This document shows, piece after piece, positions 1-11,375 of a DNA stretch of 64,000 bases. The stretch lies in the NCBI GenBank assembly GCA_003508835.1, contig PUFA01000287.1, forward strand, positions 1 through 64,000, in the 5' to 3' direction. The position numbers and the translations under genes were made by a program. The notes beneath the pieces were generated by a model. The model saw only the letters and a list, made by a program, of their open reading frames with translations, was not told where the DNA came from and did no database searches. This stretch comes from Eonycteris spelaea. Taxonomy: Eukaryota > Chordata > Mammalia > Chiroptera > Pteropodidae. Each line of letters begins with the position of its first letter. Positions within the stretch are counted from its first letter, which is position 1.

Positions 1-1478
1 AATTTTCTCAGCTTTATTATTTTTGGTAAGATTCTAAGTAGTTAACAGATATTATCTTGTACTGATTAAACATATTTAAAGAAGGTGGCATGAAGAATAT
101 GTGGTCCCTATAGACTCGAACTTGAAAATTTATACTTTGACCAATTATCATCCAAGATGAGGGTATCTAGAGTACAATGTATTGGTGCCTCATGCGATTT
201 TTCTGACTGAATTGTATATTTGATGTTGGATGCCTACAATGAAGCATGTTGTAAGATAAGCTTAAGGTGTGTGTCTGTATGTGCTTTGAAAGATTTTTCA
301 GTAGTGGTGCACTAGTGAATTTTTGACAACTAGCTCTCCAGGGAACAAAAAGCCCTCATTTTGAGTAGGTTCTGATTGACGTGGTATAAATTCTTCCGCA
401 GTGGCTGAATGACTGATTTCAAGATACCAATTTGATACCACTTGATTCAGAGTTGGGAAGAGATGCTTACAGTTGTATCCTATGAAGTGATTTGAGTTAG
501 TGTGAGTCAGCTCCTAAACACCACTACTACCTTCAGGAGTTAGCTTACTCCTTACCCTATGGATACAGTAAATTACTTACTAGATCAAAGTTTAATTTTT
601 TCATTTGTATGATAAAGCTTATTGTCAAATTGAAAGCTAATTTAAAATAACATATGTAGGTCTTCATGGCATCTTTTTCTTTTAATCTCATTCTTAGGTC
701 TATTTGTAACTCAATCCTTGTTTTTATTATTTTTTTCTTTTACTCCTAATTTAGTTTATTCCATTTTTTTTTAAATTCTATTTTTAAACTGTCTCAGTTA
801 TTTTCAGGAATGAACTGTAACAGATATAAATAAATAAATAAATAGTCCTGATACAACTCAGGCACAGAGAGGGATTAAAGATGAAGTACTGGATAATTCC
901 TAGGATGAAAGCACCAAAAAAGAAGTTGTATGTCAGTCCCACCTCCAGCCAGACAAGGGTAATTTGCTTCTGGCCCTCAGAGTTATGCACTTAGATATGT
1001 CAGGATGAGTGTTAATGTCATTCAAATTATGCATAAGTTTGAAACTCCAAAACCCCTGGTTTATTCTAAAACTAAATTCTATCAGTATTCAACACAGTTT
1101 TAAACTATGTAAATGATATGCCTACATTCAAGTGATTTTAATGTTATATTCAATTTTCGCTTTTACAGATTGCTATTGGCTCATTGGTGTAGACAGGAAA
1201 ATTTGTTGGGTGCATGGCAGCTTTTTTTTAAAATGACACTTCATTTGTAGACAAAGTAACAAATTTTGAATTTTATTCATGAAAAGATTAATAGTTTGTG
1301 CAATTTCTGCCAAGTTCCTTTGTTGGTATATTATTCAGAAAATACATTTGCATTTATACTCTAATGAAAAAGGCTCTATCTTTATTTTTAATTTGGAAAG
1401 CATAATTCAAGTGATTCTAAGTCAATAGTCCTAATACTCAAAGATATATTAGCAATTCAAAAGAACAATTAATTGAGG
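1..1478. other. Unique AT-rich intergenic DNA
   Basis: I recognise no gene or repeat family in this stretch. The only low-complexity feature is a short (AAAT)n run near 825-844. Open frames here are short and have no recognisable domain. Confidence 0.6.
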
Positions 1479-1712
1479 TGGCTATGGCACAGCAGGAAAT
1501 ATTCTAGGTTTTGAAGAACTTGAGTTTGAATTTCAGCTTTGCCTTGATAACTGCTTGACCTTAGACAAGATGTATAATGTTTGTAAGCCTCAGCTTCATG
1601 TTGTAAAATGGCGAATCTATTTACACTTTAGGACTGCTTGAAGATCAAATGAAATAATACGTTAAATATCCCTAGCATAGTTCCAATGTGAACATTTATG
1701 AAAACCTCATTG
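1479..1712 (+). mobile_element. MIR SINE, diverged
   Basis: This is an ancient tRNA-derived SINE in sense orientation. The order of landmarks matches the MIR consensus: a 5' 'GGCACAGCAGG' zone, a central 'GAGTTTGAATTTCAGCTTTGCC', then 'TGACCTTAGACAAG', 'GCCTCAGCTTCATGTTGTAAAATGG', and a tail ending in 'AAATGAAATAATACGTTAAAT'. The central core is the best preserved part, as is usual for MIR. It is inert unless co-opted; no regulatory role is claimed. Confidence 0.8.
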
Positions 1713-1715
1713 ATC

Positions 1716-3485
1716 TTTTCAATTGTTCTTTAGTGCAAAATTTCTCAGTCATACTCAAGGACTTAGTTTAAACCAAATAGCATGGAAATTTTTCTCTGCC
1801 CAAATTCCTTAAAGCATCTGTATTCTTATTTGTCTTTTTTCAATGGAACAGATTTTGGTAAAATCTAGAAAAGCATCTAGAAAAGAAAAAAAATCTAAAT
1901 CTTTGTCTTAAAATGCAAGGCCTTTGTGTTGCAATTATTCTAATTTAAAAAGGCTGCTTAGTTCTGTTGTTGTTGTTATTGTTCTACTGCTTAAATATGT
2001 GAAATTCACATTTCTAAGTATCTCATACATGGAAAATATTCTACCCTGTTAAACATTTGGAATAATTATATATTATAATTTCATATAAGGAGACATAATA
2101 TAAATGTTTTTAGAAGTTAGATTTAAAGAGAAAAAAGACAAAATGGAAATCTTTTAAAAAATTCTGTAGATCTCTATATTAAAAATAAAGTTCACTGTGG
2201 AAGATACTGTCATCACCTTCTTTTTAAAACGTGTTGAGGAAGAAAAGTGTCAGTAAACTTGTGAAAGTACCATTTAAATACGTATATTGTACAAAATAAA
2301 CCTTATCAAAAACCAAAAGTTATGCAATTATTACTTTCAATTAGAAAGTGTTAAATTTAAAATCAGCTAAAGAAGATATGAACAATGTAATGTGTATCAG
2401 CTAAAAGACCATAAAATTAATTATGAGATTGAGGACATATCATATATATGTTTTAAAAAAATACAATATACAAATGTATATTGAATAGACATGAAAACCC
2501 CAAAATGTCTCTTGGAACAGAGTGGTCTGTGGAATAATGTTACAAAACAATAAAGCATCTTTCTAAAAATGTAAAAATTTAGAATACATGAAACTAGTTA
2601 TTATTATTAAATCATAAGCATTTAAAACAGTATTAACAAATGGACTTGACAGATCAAATTATCATTACTGGTAGTATATACATAGTTACAATCATAACAT
2701 TATTAATATAAAATACATTGTTTTAAAATTTTTGATATATCTCGTCTTTTTCTATGTAAAAATTCACAGATTTGATCTCTCATTTTCAGCATAAGTGTTT
2801 TGAGAACCCTCTAATGTCTAGAGAAATAACGTAAAATTTCTTCTTTCTCTCCCATGTTCTTAAGTTCACTTGAGCCTCTGCCCAGATGAAAGTCTCTAAT
2901 GGTGATCCAGGTTCTGGGATGCCTGGGGCACAACCTCATTAATTTCAACAAAGAGTGTGTACAACCCTGTACTGCCCTCCTGCCAGGAACACAGTACACA
3001 GTGCAAGAACTGTGTTCCCTTGGCATTCTTCCCCTACCAAACTTTCAACAGACCATGAACTGAGCACTTTTGCTCCCAGGACTATTAACTGCTATGACTG
3101 ATATTTAATTTATTATTTTCTTCTACAGCAACTATACTTAGCATAGTAGTCTCCAAATAATTTTTTTTTCTTTTTTTGAAAGACTGAGAATTAAGGCACC
3201 TAACTTTCTTATCTCTGAGATGATGTTTGTGAGATCTATTTACAAGTGTAAGGAGGTATTGTTAGTAAAGATTTATATTATTTAGCCTAAAATTTGTACA
3301 TGACTTCATGTAAAAACATGTTCATTATTTTATGAGCTGTCTCAGTGCCAGCTACCACTAAAGGGATTAGAGAAGAGGAAATAGTGAATTGGAGATGATC
3401 AAGTGCTTTCACACTTAAAACAACTGTTTCCATCTGCTTTCAGAGCAGTATCTCCCACAGAGAATATAGAGACTAGAAATAGCTG
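1716..3485. other. Unique AT-rich intergenic DNA
   Basis: No repeat family was recognised. A patch of somewhat higher GC at about 2800-3060 carries a 71-codon minus-strand frame, but it has no recognisable domain and no exon signals I could defend. Confidence 0.5.
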
Positions 3486-3489
3486 ACAA

Positions 3490-3626
3490 AGCTATTTCTG
3501 TAAGACCATACTGACACCTTGATCTTAGACTTTGCAGCCTCCAGAACTGTGAAAATAAATTTTTATCATTATAACCTACCTTCTCTGTGGTATTTTGTTA
3601 TAGCAGCCAAAACAGACTAAGGCAAT
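3490..3626 (+). mobile_element. MaLR (ERVL-MaLR) LTR 3' end
   Basis: This is the right-hand end of an ancient mammalian apparent LTR retrotransposon. The line 'CTTGATCTTAGACTTTGCAG', then 'CCTCCAGAACTGTGA', then 'AATAAATTT' (polyadenylation signal zone), then 'GTATTTTGTTATAGCAGCC' and 'ACAGACTAAGGC' follows the MST/MLT1 LTR 3' end. The 5' part of the LTR and any internal region are not recognisable. It is a solo-LTR remnant and encodes nothing. Confidence 0.7.
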
Positions 3627-3762
3627 TGCCTTAGAGAGTTTCCAGTCTGTTCTAGAATGTTTGTTCTAGAATGTGGGCTTAAAACGAGCTTTTCAAGATG
3701 ACTAGAATTTTTGGTGACTGAAATGTATGAAAAAGACATTTTCTTGGTGTTTATTATTTCAT

Positions 3763-3799
3763 TTTCTTTCTTTCTTTCTCTCTCTCTTTTTTTTTTCTT

Positions 3800-3836
<37 letters not shown>
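3763..3836. repeat. Pyrimidine-rich tract ending in long poly(T)
   Basis: (TTTC)n and (CT)n lead into more than 30 consecutive T. On the minus strand this is a long A-tail. No SINE or LINE body was recognised next to it, so it may be the remaining tail of a decayed minus-strand retrotransposon or a free poly(T) expansion. An 84-codon minus-strand frame running through it is lysine-rich and is an artefact. Confidence 0.85.
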
Positions 3837-3837
<1 letters not shown>

Positions 3838-3957
3838 TGAGAAGAAGTAAAAAGGAGAGAGGGAAATACAAAACATGACATACATGAATTATGTTCTACC
3901 AGTGGTAATTCAGTAGTTAATTTTGCAAAAACAAACAAAACAAAAAAAGGATTTGAC

Positions 3958-4072
3958 AGACACCTTTCTCCAGGCATGATCCTAGATACTATGAGGATGG
4001 TGATGAATAATCAGACACATTTTCCTATCTTACAGAGTTACTGTTCTAGTGGGATATAGAGCTATGCAGATG
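3958..4072 (-). mobile_element. L2 LINE 3' end
   Basis: The reverse complement of the L2 3' terminus is visible: a 'CAGGCATGATCCTAGATACT' type core, then 'GGTGATGAATAATCAGACA', then 'CCTATCTTACAGAGTTACTGTTCTAGTGGG'. This corresponds to the 'gtgccaggcactgttctaggcactggggatacagcagtgaacaaaacag...cttacattctagtgggg' pattern of L2. It is an ancient, inactive fragment. Confidence 0.6.
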
Positions 4073-4475
4073 ATTTTGGATTTGAGATGACTTTTCCACA
4101 ATATAGCATATACTGAATTTAAGTACCATTTTTGCCTTAAAAGTTATTTTAGTTGAAACTCAAATATTTCAATATGTTGATTTAAAGAGAAAAATAGATC
4201 TAATATATTTATTTAATACAGAATTTTAGTGCACAGAAGTACCTTAAAAATTATAAAACCAAATCTCATATTATGTAGGATGACAGTAATAACCAGAAAT
4301 ATTAAGTAGCTTGACTAAATCACACTGGTAATTACTCTGTAGTCATACTGAATTTTTCTCTGGTCCCCTGCTCAGTATATAGATTTCAAAAGGGATACAT
4401 TCCACATTCTTGTACTCATGGAACTTAAGTGGGTCATACTATGTCAATGTTACCTATTTCAAAATCATTAAATTA

Positions 4476-4722
4476 TTATGGCATAGAGGTCAAGAATAGT
4501 GGCTCTTGAGACTAATTGTCTGGGTTTTACTCCTGGTTTTTCACTTTCTAGGAAGTGTGTACTTGAGCAAAACACTGAAACTCCATCTTCTTCAGTTTTC
4601 CCATCTACAAAATCATAGTGATATGAAAATTAAATAAACTAAAACTCTTAAAGCGTACAGAACAGCATCTGGAACACAATAAACAGTATATAAATGTTAG
4701 CTATTTTTTTATTGTTATTTCT
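4476..4722 (+). mobile_element. MIR SINE, near full length
   Basis: All landmarks are in order: 'GGCATAGAGGTCAAGAATAG', 'GGCTCTTGAGACTAATTGTC', 'TGGGTTTTACTCCTGG', 'CTTCAGTTTTCCCATCTACA', 'AAATAAACTAAAACTCTTAA', 'ACAGCATCTGGAACACAATA', and 'AAATGTTAGCTATTTTTTTA'. This is one of the best preserved MIRs in the window. Confidence 0.85.
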
Positions 4723-5636
4723 TTAAAGTTAGTGATTATACTATTTGATCATTTTTTCTGTTTATAAAAAGTAAGATATATTTTATAGAATGTAAGAGAA
4801 TGCCACAAAGGGTATTTTAAAAGCAGTCCATGCAGAATAATCATATTATTTTTATAGTGATGAACTTATAAGTCCAAGAAATTAGAAGAATTAGTTTTTA
4901 TTTTGTCAATAACTTGTTCATTTTATTGTTAGCCATTTTCTTCTTCTTTATCCATAAATAATAAATAATATCTGCCCTTCCTTATTTCTTGAGATTACTG
5001 AGGTGATGAAATAATTTATATATGATTTTAAAAACTCACAAATTGGTACGGTATTGATAATAAGACCTTAAGTATTCATATATAAGCAATTAAAAGATGA
5101 CAAGATATTCTGTTGTACAGCTGACACAAATCTGTTATTATTAAATAATGTATATAATCCAACAGAGAGGTCTACACTATTTACACTATTTCTAATCAAA
5201 AAATAAAATTTTCAGTGAATATATTACATTGGTGAGTTTTGAATGTTAAACATCTTTTTGGTAGAAAAAATGTGAGTGTTGTGAAATATAAGATTTGGGA
5301 CAGTTTATTTTCAAAAGAAACATAAAACTCTAAAGTCTAATGTACAGTACTAAAATAAATCTTTCCTTGTTTATTGAAATTTTATCAATTATCCTGCAGC
5401 TGTGAATGTCACATGCTAAATTAATTCTTTGGAAGAAAAGGACTTGATGATGGCACTAATCACTGAGATTTAAATGATGTAAGAGCTAAGAAAAAAAAAG
5501 GGGGGAGAGAGGAAAAAAATAAATCATTAGCAACTAGGGCAAACCAGTGGCTTTCATGAACATATTTTGTACAACAACATGAGAAGTGATGCTTAAAATA
5601 TTGTGCCTACAATTAATTATTATTGCTTCTCTTCTG
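4723..5636. other. Unique AT-rich intergenic DNA
   Basis: No gene and no recognised repeat. A purine run lies near 5490-5522. Confidence 0.55.
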
Positions 5637-6300
5637 TGTTGAGACTGGTAGGAGAGGCAGAGATGCAAAGCAGACTGGTCCCATACCCATGTGTGGCACT
5701 TAAGAATGGGAAGGGATATCTTTAATGGGGATATTCTGAGAAGTGAGCAGTCCCACTCCACACTGGAATCCTAAGGCTGGATCACTAGTGCTGGGAAAAA
5801 AGAGTCCTTATAGCAGCTGGCTATGGGAATTCTGTACAGATGAAACAGGCTGCTGGAATCCCAGGCATTTCTCTTAAAGGGCCTGAGTACAGACTTACTC
5901 ACCTATGTAATTACTCACTCACTCTGACCTCCAGCATTGGTACATCAGCTCAAAAACTGCCAGAAACAAAATGGTAGAAATAGAATTGTCTGGCTCAGGG
6001 TGAGGACTGGAGAGACAGCTCTGTCTGGGAAAGAAGTGCTTGTAGAACTCATTGTTTCTTTGTTAAGCCCTCCCCTTATTCTACACCAAATGTGAATCTC
6101 CATCAAACTGGCTATCACCACTCACCGAACCATGGTGATTCTTTGATAACATGCCCCACCCAACTTTCATAAAAACAGACACATAGATCAATGGAACAGA
6201 ACAGAGGGCCCAGAAATAAACTCACACCTAGATGGTCTATGAGAAAGAAGGCAAGAATATACTATGAAGTAAAAACAGTTGGAGAAACTAGACAGATGAG

Positions 6301-6320
6301 TGCAAAAAAAAAAAAAAAAA
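6301..6320. repeat. poly(A) run inside L1
   Basis: A run of 17 A lies within the ORF2-derived segment. It is not the terminal tail of the element, which lies near 7560. Confidence 0.8.
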
Positions 6321-6470
6321 GCAACGAGATCACTTTCTTATACCATATACAAGAATAAACTCAAAATGGATTAAATTCTTAAATCCTAGAACCAAAACTT
6401 CTAGAAGAAAACAGGCAGTAAACTCTCTAACCTTGCTGATAGAAATATTTTAAAAATGTCTCCTTGGGCA

Positions 6471-6506
6471 AGAGAAACAAACAAACAAACAAACAAACAA
6501 AAAACA
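6471..6506. repeat. (CAAA)n microsatellite inside L1
   Basis: Six or so CAAA units lie within the ORF2-derived segment, probably expanded from an A-rich L1 motif. Confidence 0.85.
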
Positions 6507-7572
6507 AATGAGACTACATTAAACTAACTAGTTTTTGTACGGAAAAGAAAATCATAAACAAAACAAAAAGATAATCTACTGAAAGAGAGAAGATATTTAC
6601 CAATGATAAATCCGATAAGGGGTTAATATTCAAAATATATAAGGAACTTGTAACACCAAAATGTAAAACAATCCAATTAAAAAATGGGCAGAGGACCTAA
6701 ATAAACAGTTTCAAGAGAAGACATACCAATAGACATGTGAAAAGATGCTCAAAGTCACTAATCATCAGAGAAATACAATTAAAACCACAATGAGATATCA
6801 CCTCGTATCTGTCAGGATTGCTATCAATAAATAAGCAAGTGTTGGCAAGGATGTAGAGAAAGGGAACCCTTGTACATTGTTGGCGGGATTGCTAACTGAT
6901 ATAGCCACTATTGAAAACATTAATGAGGTTACTCAAAAAATAAAAAATAGAACTACCATATAACCCAGCAATTCCACTTCTGGGTACTTATCTGAAAAAA
7001 AAAAAATCTAAAACACTAATTCACCCCTTTGTTTATTACAACATTATTTATAATAGCCAAGATATAGAAGCAACCCATGTGTCCATTGAAAGATGAATGA
7101 ATAAAGAAGTACATATATATAATGAAATATTACCCACCCATGAAAAGAATGAAATCTTGCCATTTGCTACAAATGAATGGAATTAGAGGGTATTGCGCTA
7201 ACTGAAATAAATCAGACAGAGAAAAACAAATATCATATGATTTTACTCATATGTGAAATCTAAACACCAAACTAAACTAACAAACAAAACAGAAACATAT
7301 TCGTAAATACAGAAAACATTTTGATGGTTGCTAGGTGGGAGGGAAATTAGAGGGCTGTGTGAAAGATAAAGGGGTGAAGAAATACAAATTGGCAGTTACA
7401 AAACAGTCATGAGAAAATATAGTCAATAATATTGCAATAATTATGTCAGGTGGGTAGCAGACTTATCGGGTGATCACGTCATAAGTTATATAAGTGTCTA
7501 ACCATTACACTATATATCTAAAACTAATATAATATTTGAAGGTCACCTGTAATTTAAAAATAACAATAAAAT

Positions 7573-9119
7573 GGGTAGCAAATTTAAAACATAAACAACA
7601 GATTCCCTCTAAAAAGTTATATTAAAAATATATAATTTGGCCATTTGTATATTTAAAAATAAGATAATAAATAAAAGTAGGTGTATCAGTATGAAATAAT
7701 CAGTTTGAATATTTTTCAAGTGATCTCTTATATCTTATATTTTTTGATAGTCATACAATGATTTTATTTATTTATGCTCTTTTCTTTTTAAATGACCTGC
7801 TAATTAGGAAAGCTTATATTGCCTTTGTGAAGTAACACCATATTTGTGACTGATTTTCCATTGTCATTTTTGATGAATCATTCAATATTAGGTACATTCT
7901 AAATTATTATAACTTAATAAAAATACATTTCCTTTTCAAAATAAAATGAATTGAAAGCAAAAGTTTTCTAGCATTTGGGATCATCTAGTAATAAAAATAA
8001 ATGTCTTTAAGTAAAAAAAATATATTATATAAGTAATTTAAGTTCAAATTTGAAATTGGAAGTAACCATGTATATTATCAGATTTTAAAAAATAACATTA
8101 TATAATGAACTCACTTTGGCATCACTTTGAAAGCAAGCTTTCCATATTCTAGAATGGAAGAGTTTTGCTAAAATTATTCTAACACTACTCAAAATTCAGA
8201 TTTGTAGACAAAGCATAGTGTACTTTATTTTTAACTCTAGAGAAAGCACATATAGCATCCTAAGAACAGTTTCAACAATTACCATGTATCCAAGGCCAGG
8301 AAGGTATTACACCAATGTAGTAGTACATCTAGTAAATACTAATTTAAATAAGTAATACTGAAAAATTTCTATAAACAGTCAGAATGCAGACTTATTATGA
8401 CAGCAGCATGCATAAATGTAACATTCTGCTTGTGATAAAAATGTTTTGAGTCATGTGCTCATTATGAACCTATGTTCAAGTATACATACACACACATATA
8501 TGTAAATATATACTTGAACATATAGTAAATACATAAGTAAATGCACATTATTATATACTTAAATATATGTATTTATATGTATGGCATTTAAATGTCATTT
8601 AATATATCAGCAGTATGTGACTTACAGAGCATTAATTATAAATAAATTTTATCATAAGGGAAATATTGGGCCAAATTCACTCCCAGATTTCTTATACATA
8701 AGTCCCCCCAAAAGTAATTTCTTACTGTAGATGGTACTTTTATGCTTTCTTCGGTGGCTTTATCATTTTTTTTAACCCTTTGCCGGTATGTTATACAAAC
8801 ATGAGTTTGAACTCCTATTCTGCTATTTTTTATCTGTGTAATTCTAGACAGTCTACTCAACCTCTCTGAGACTCAATTTTCATACATTCAAAGCTGAAGT
8901 TTGGTTAAAAGGAGTGACTTTGTTGATACTCTTGGAATATTAGCTGTACAACTAAATCTTTGGAAACTGGCAAAGGCTAAAAAAAAAAACGGTAAAATAG
9001 CACATGGGAGAGTATAATGGCACTGAGTGAATATGTCAAATTGCAAAGTGCATACAGGTAGAATCCAGTTTTTGTGTGGAATTCAGCACTTCAGTGATAT
9101 TCTTACAAATAGTGATGTT
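7573..9119. other. Unique AT-rich intergenic DNA
   Basis: No gene or repeat family was recognised, apart from the inverted repeat at 8471-8522, listed separately. Confidence 0.5.
8471..8522. repeat. Inverted repeat with perfect 14-bp arms
   Basis: The left arm TATGTTCAAGTATA (8471-8484) is the exact reverse complement of the right arm TATACTTGAACATA (8509-8522). They are separated by a 24-base AT/CA-rich spacer. It could fold into a hairpin or cruciform. No transposase or MITE terminal repeat that I know matches the arms. Confidence 0.85.
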
Positions 9120-9312
9120 CACTTATGTGAGATTATTTTTGGTACTTTTCTGAGATTGAAATGCTTGGTCACAAGTATGTGTATCTTTTAAAGTACCTAG
9201 ATATTGTCACATTATTTTAAAAAGTGTTTATATTAATATGCTTCTAGAAATGCTATATGTAGGAATTCCCATTGCTACATATCCTGACCAACACTTGATA
9301 TTTTCCAGATAC
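9120..9312 (-). mobile_element. Old L1M LINE fragment, antisense
   Basis: The reverse complement of a late ORF2 region of ancient L1ME-class elements is recognisable: 'GAAATGCTTGGTCACAAGTA' (compare 'gaaattgctgggtca'), 'TAAAGTACCTAGATATTGTC', and 'CCATTGCTACATATCCTGAC' with 'CAACACTTGATATT'. It is heavily diverged and non-coding. The terminal part leads directly into the minisatellite that follows. Confidence 0.5.
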
Positions 9313-9319
9313 TCTATTC

Positions 9320-9421
9320 GTGAGAGATTTAATTTGTGAGAGATTTAATTTATTTGTGAGAGATTTAATTTATTTGTGAGAGATTTAATTTGTGAGGGAT
9401 TTATTTGTGAGAGATTTAATC
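9320..9421. repeat. Minisatellite, about six units of 15-20 bp
   Basis: The units start with GTGAGAGATTTAATTT and differ by presence or absence of a terminal TATT, giving 16, 20, 20, 16, 15 (GTGAGGG variant) and a final partial unit. The array sits at the end of an antisense L1M fragment and before an (AT)n tract. Confidence 0.9.
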
Positions 9422-11124
9422 CTTCCTTCTTATTCAGAAAAAAAAATATATATATATATATTTATATAATTTTTTCTAACACTGATTCAACTACTATTTC
9501 TTTTTTGAGTGTTTCTTTTTTTTTTTCTTAACATTTTATAAGCTTAGCAAGACATTTATAATTGTTATAATTTATCCAGAATCAGGTTACTTTAAGCAGA
9601 ATATCCGGTCCATAATACTTCCAAAAGCAGAAGTCTATTAAGTAATATTAGCATTTTTTGAGGTTACTGATAATGTACCATTGTCTGGTGATTAATTATA
9701 ATCAATATTTGACATGCTTTCTGCTCTAAGGATTTCTAAAGAAAAACAACTATTAATATAAATGGTACAGTCTCACTAAAACAAGCTTTTACATAAAAAA
9801 GACATTATTTATCGCATCTAAAATTCAAAAGCATACCATTGACGTTTAATAGAAAACAGTCCTCTGTTTCACAGGAGATACTGGACTTCTCCATGAAATT
9901 GAAATTAGTGTAAAATGTAAGGCAAAATTATGCTTCAGATAAGAGATTAAGAAAGAAATCATTTCATTTTAAACATTCCCAGTAATTGGGGCTCAAGTGA
10001 GGCTCTGCAGGAGGCAAACATTTACCAGATTTGGGCGAGCAGAAGGAAACATGAGAATTTTTATTTTATCTGTAACTGTCTAAAAATTAACTTAAAGATG
10101 GTGGTTGGAAACTATAGTTGTGAAAAACAAGAAGGATCAAATTTTAGATATCTTCAAAATTTAGATATCTTCTAAAATGTAATTCAGCTTTAATTTGATT
10201 AGACATGCATTTAAGTTAAAGGAAAATAATTAATTTCTATTTTAAGAATATTCATTTTTTATTTTGTTCTGCTGACTTAAAACTCAGAACTATCCAAGCA
10301 GATTGACATGCGATGTCATTCATAAACACACACATCATAAATATGCATCACACTTTTAAAATTTTAAATGTTACTTTCCTAATTCTCCTATCAACATTTG
10401 CTAAGAAAAAAAGACACTCCTTACACTACATGTAATTCATAGATATTTTTCTATTTTATAATAGATAAACCTAAACAATTTTCATTAATATTAACTTTCC
10501 CACTTTTTTCCTGTGAAACTGCTTTTGATGGAGGATCACGCCATCAAAAAATGTTATTCAGTAATAGATTAACACTGCAGTGTCTTATTGATTATTGAGA
10601 AAAAATAGCTGAATGTTGTTTTATAAACTACATATTGACACCTACATATTGGCACATGATTAGCACAATTGATTCCAGTGGCGAAACTTCAGCAAAATGT
10701 CAAACTCTATCTACTTTGCTTGACACTGGTGATGTTTCACAACCATTTGTGCTGAGAATTGATGTTTTTTCACAGACATTTCTTGCTTTGTAATCTTTTG
10801 TTCATTTCCAGTTGTAACACTAGATTATTAAAACAACCTGGTTTGATTATTTTCAGAGCTACTGACATATACCATTAAGAAAGTTGGAGGTGTAGTAGTA
10901 GATACACTGACAAGTCCCTTATGTTTATAGATGCAACTATGTGCCTAGAATATAGGTTTCTATTAGCTGAGATTTTAGAGAAGCTTCATTATATGCTTGA
11001 ACTTAAATCCCTTAAGAAAATTAAATAAGTGTGTTTATTTTAAAGCTAAAATGGATCTTTTAAAAATTTTATATTTCCCCAGAGATATGTGTTTTATTAT
11101 AATTAAAGATGTTGTTATTGCTCC
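9422..11124. other. Unique AT-rich intergenic DNA
   Basis: An (AT)n tract lies at about 9447-9470 and a short direct repeat of a TTTAGATATCTTC motif near 10143-10172. No gene or interspersed repeat was recognised. Confidence 0.5.
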
Positions 11125-11175
11125 TTTTATTTTATTATTTTATTTTGTTTTATTTTATTTTATTTTATTTTATTA
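11125..11175. repeat. (TTTTA)n microsatellite, A-tail side of an antisense L1
   Basis: Pentanucleotide units on the plus strand correspond to (TAAAA)n on the minus strand. They lie exactly where the 3' tail of the antisense L1 at 11176-11375 is expected. Confidence 0.9.
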
Positions 11176-11375
11176 ATTTTCAGTATATAGTACATTGGTT
11201 AGACATTTTTATAGTTTATAAAATGATCCCCATAATTGTTCTTTCTCTCCTCTGGCTCTCCACCTAGCCAATGAATTAATTAATGCTTAACCTAACTACA
11301 TTCCCTATGCTGTGCTCCTCATCCTAGTAACTGTCAACTACTAATTTGTACTTCTTTAACCCTTAGGTTTTAAAT
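11176..11375 (-). mobile_element. L1 3'UTR end, antisense, strongly 5'-truncated
   Basis: The reverse complement of the younger L1 3'UTR found elsewhere here (compare 51.6-51.8 kb) is visible: 'GGTTAGACATTTTTATAG', 'TAAAATGATCCCCATAATTG', 'TTCCCTATGCTGTG', 'CAACTACTAATTTGTACTTC'. Only about 200 bases of 3'UTR are present, bounded by the (TTTTA)n tail. Confidence 0.7.

Larger units (their letters stand above)
5637..7572 (+). mobile_element. LINE-1 deletion derivative: 5'UTR fused to ORF2 C-terminal end and 3'UTR
   Basis: The first ~540 bases (5637 to about 6172) align by eye with the L1 5'UTR-type sequence at 34.6-35.2 kb and 55.3-55.9 kb: 'AGGAGAGGCAGAGA', 'ATTTCTCTTAAAGGGCC', 'GGGTGAGGACTGGAG', 'GTTAAGCCCTCCCC'. 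At about 6172 the sequence changes abruptly to the late ORF2 region ('CAGACACATAGATCAATGG'). It then runs through the C-terminal ORF2 segment ('AATGGGCAGAGGACCTAAAT', 'AATGAGATATCACCTCGTAT') into the lineage 3'UTR, ending in an A-rich tail near 7572. ORF1 and the endonuclease and reverse transcriptase regions of ORF2 are absent. The 5' end starts inside the UTR, so the copy is also 5'-truncated. It has stop codons throughout and no coding capacity. Confidence 0.8.

Noticed and set aside
2811..3026. 71-codon minus-strand frame in a higher-GC patch
   Set aside because: No recognisable domain and no exon signals. It is too short to support a gene.
3763..3836. Possible SINE ending in the long poly(T)
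   Set aside because: No tRNA- or 7SL-related body or A/B box was found on the minus strand upstream of the tail.
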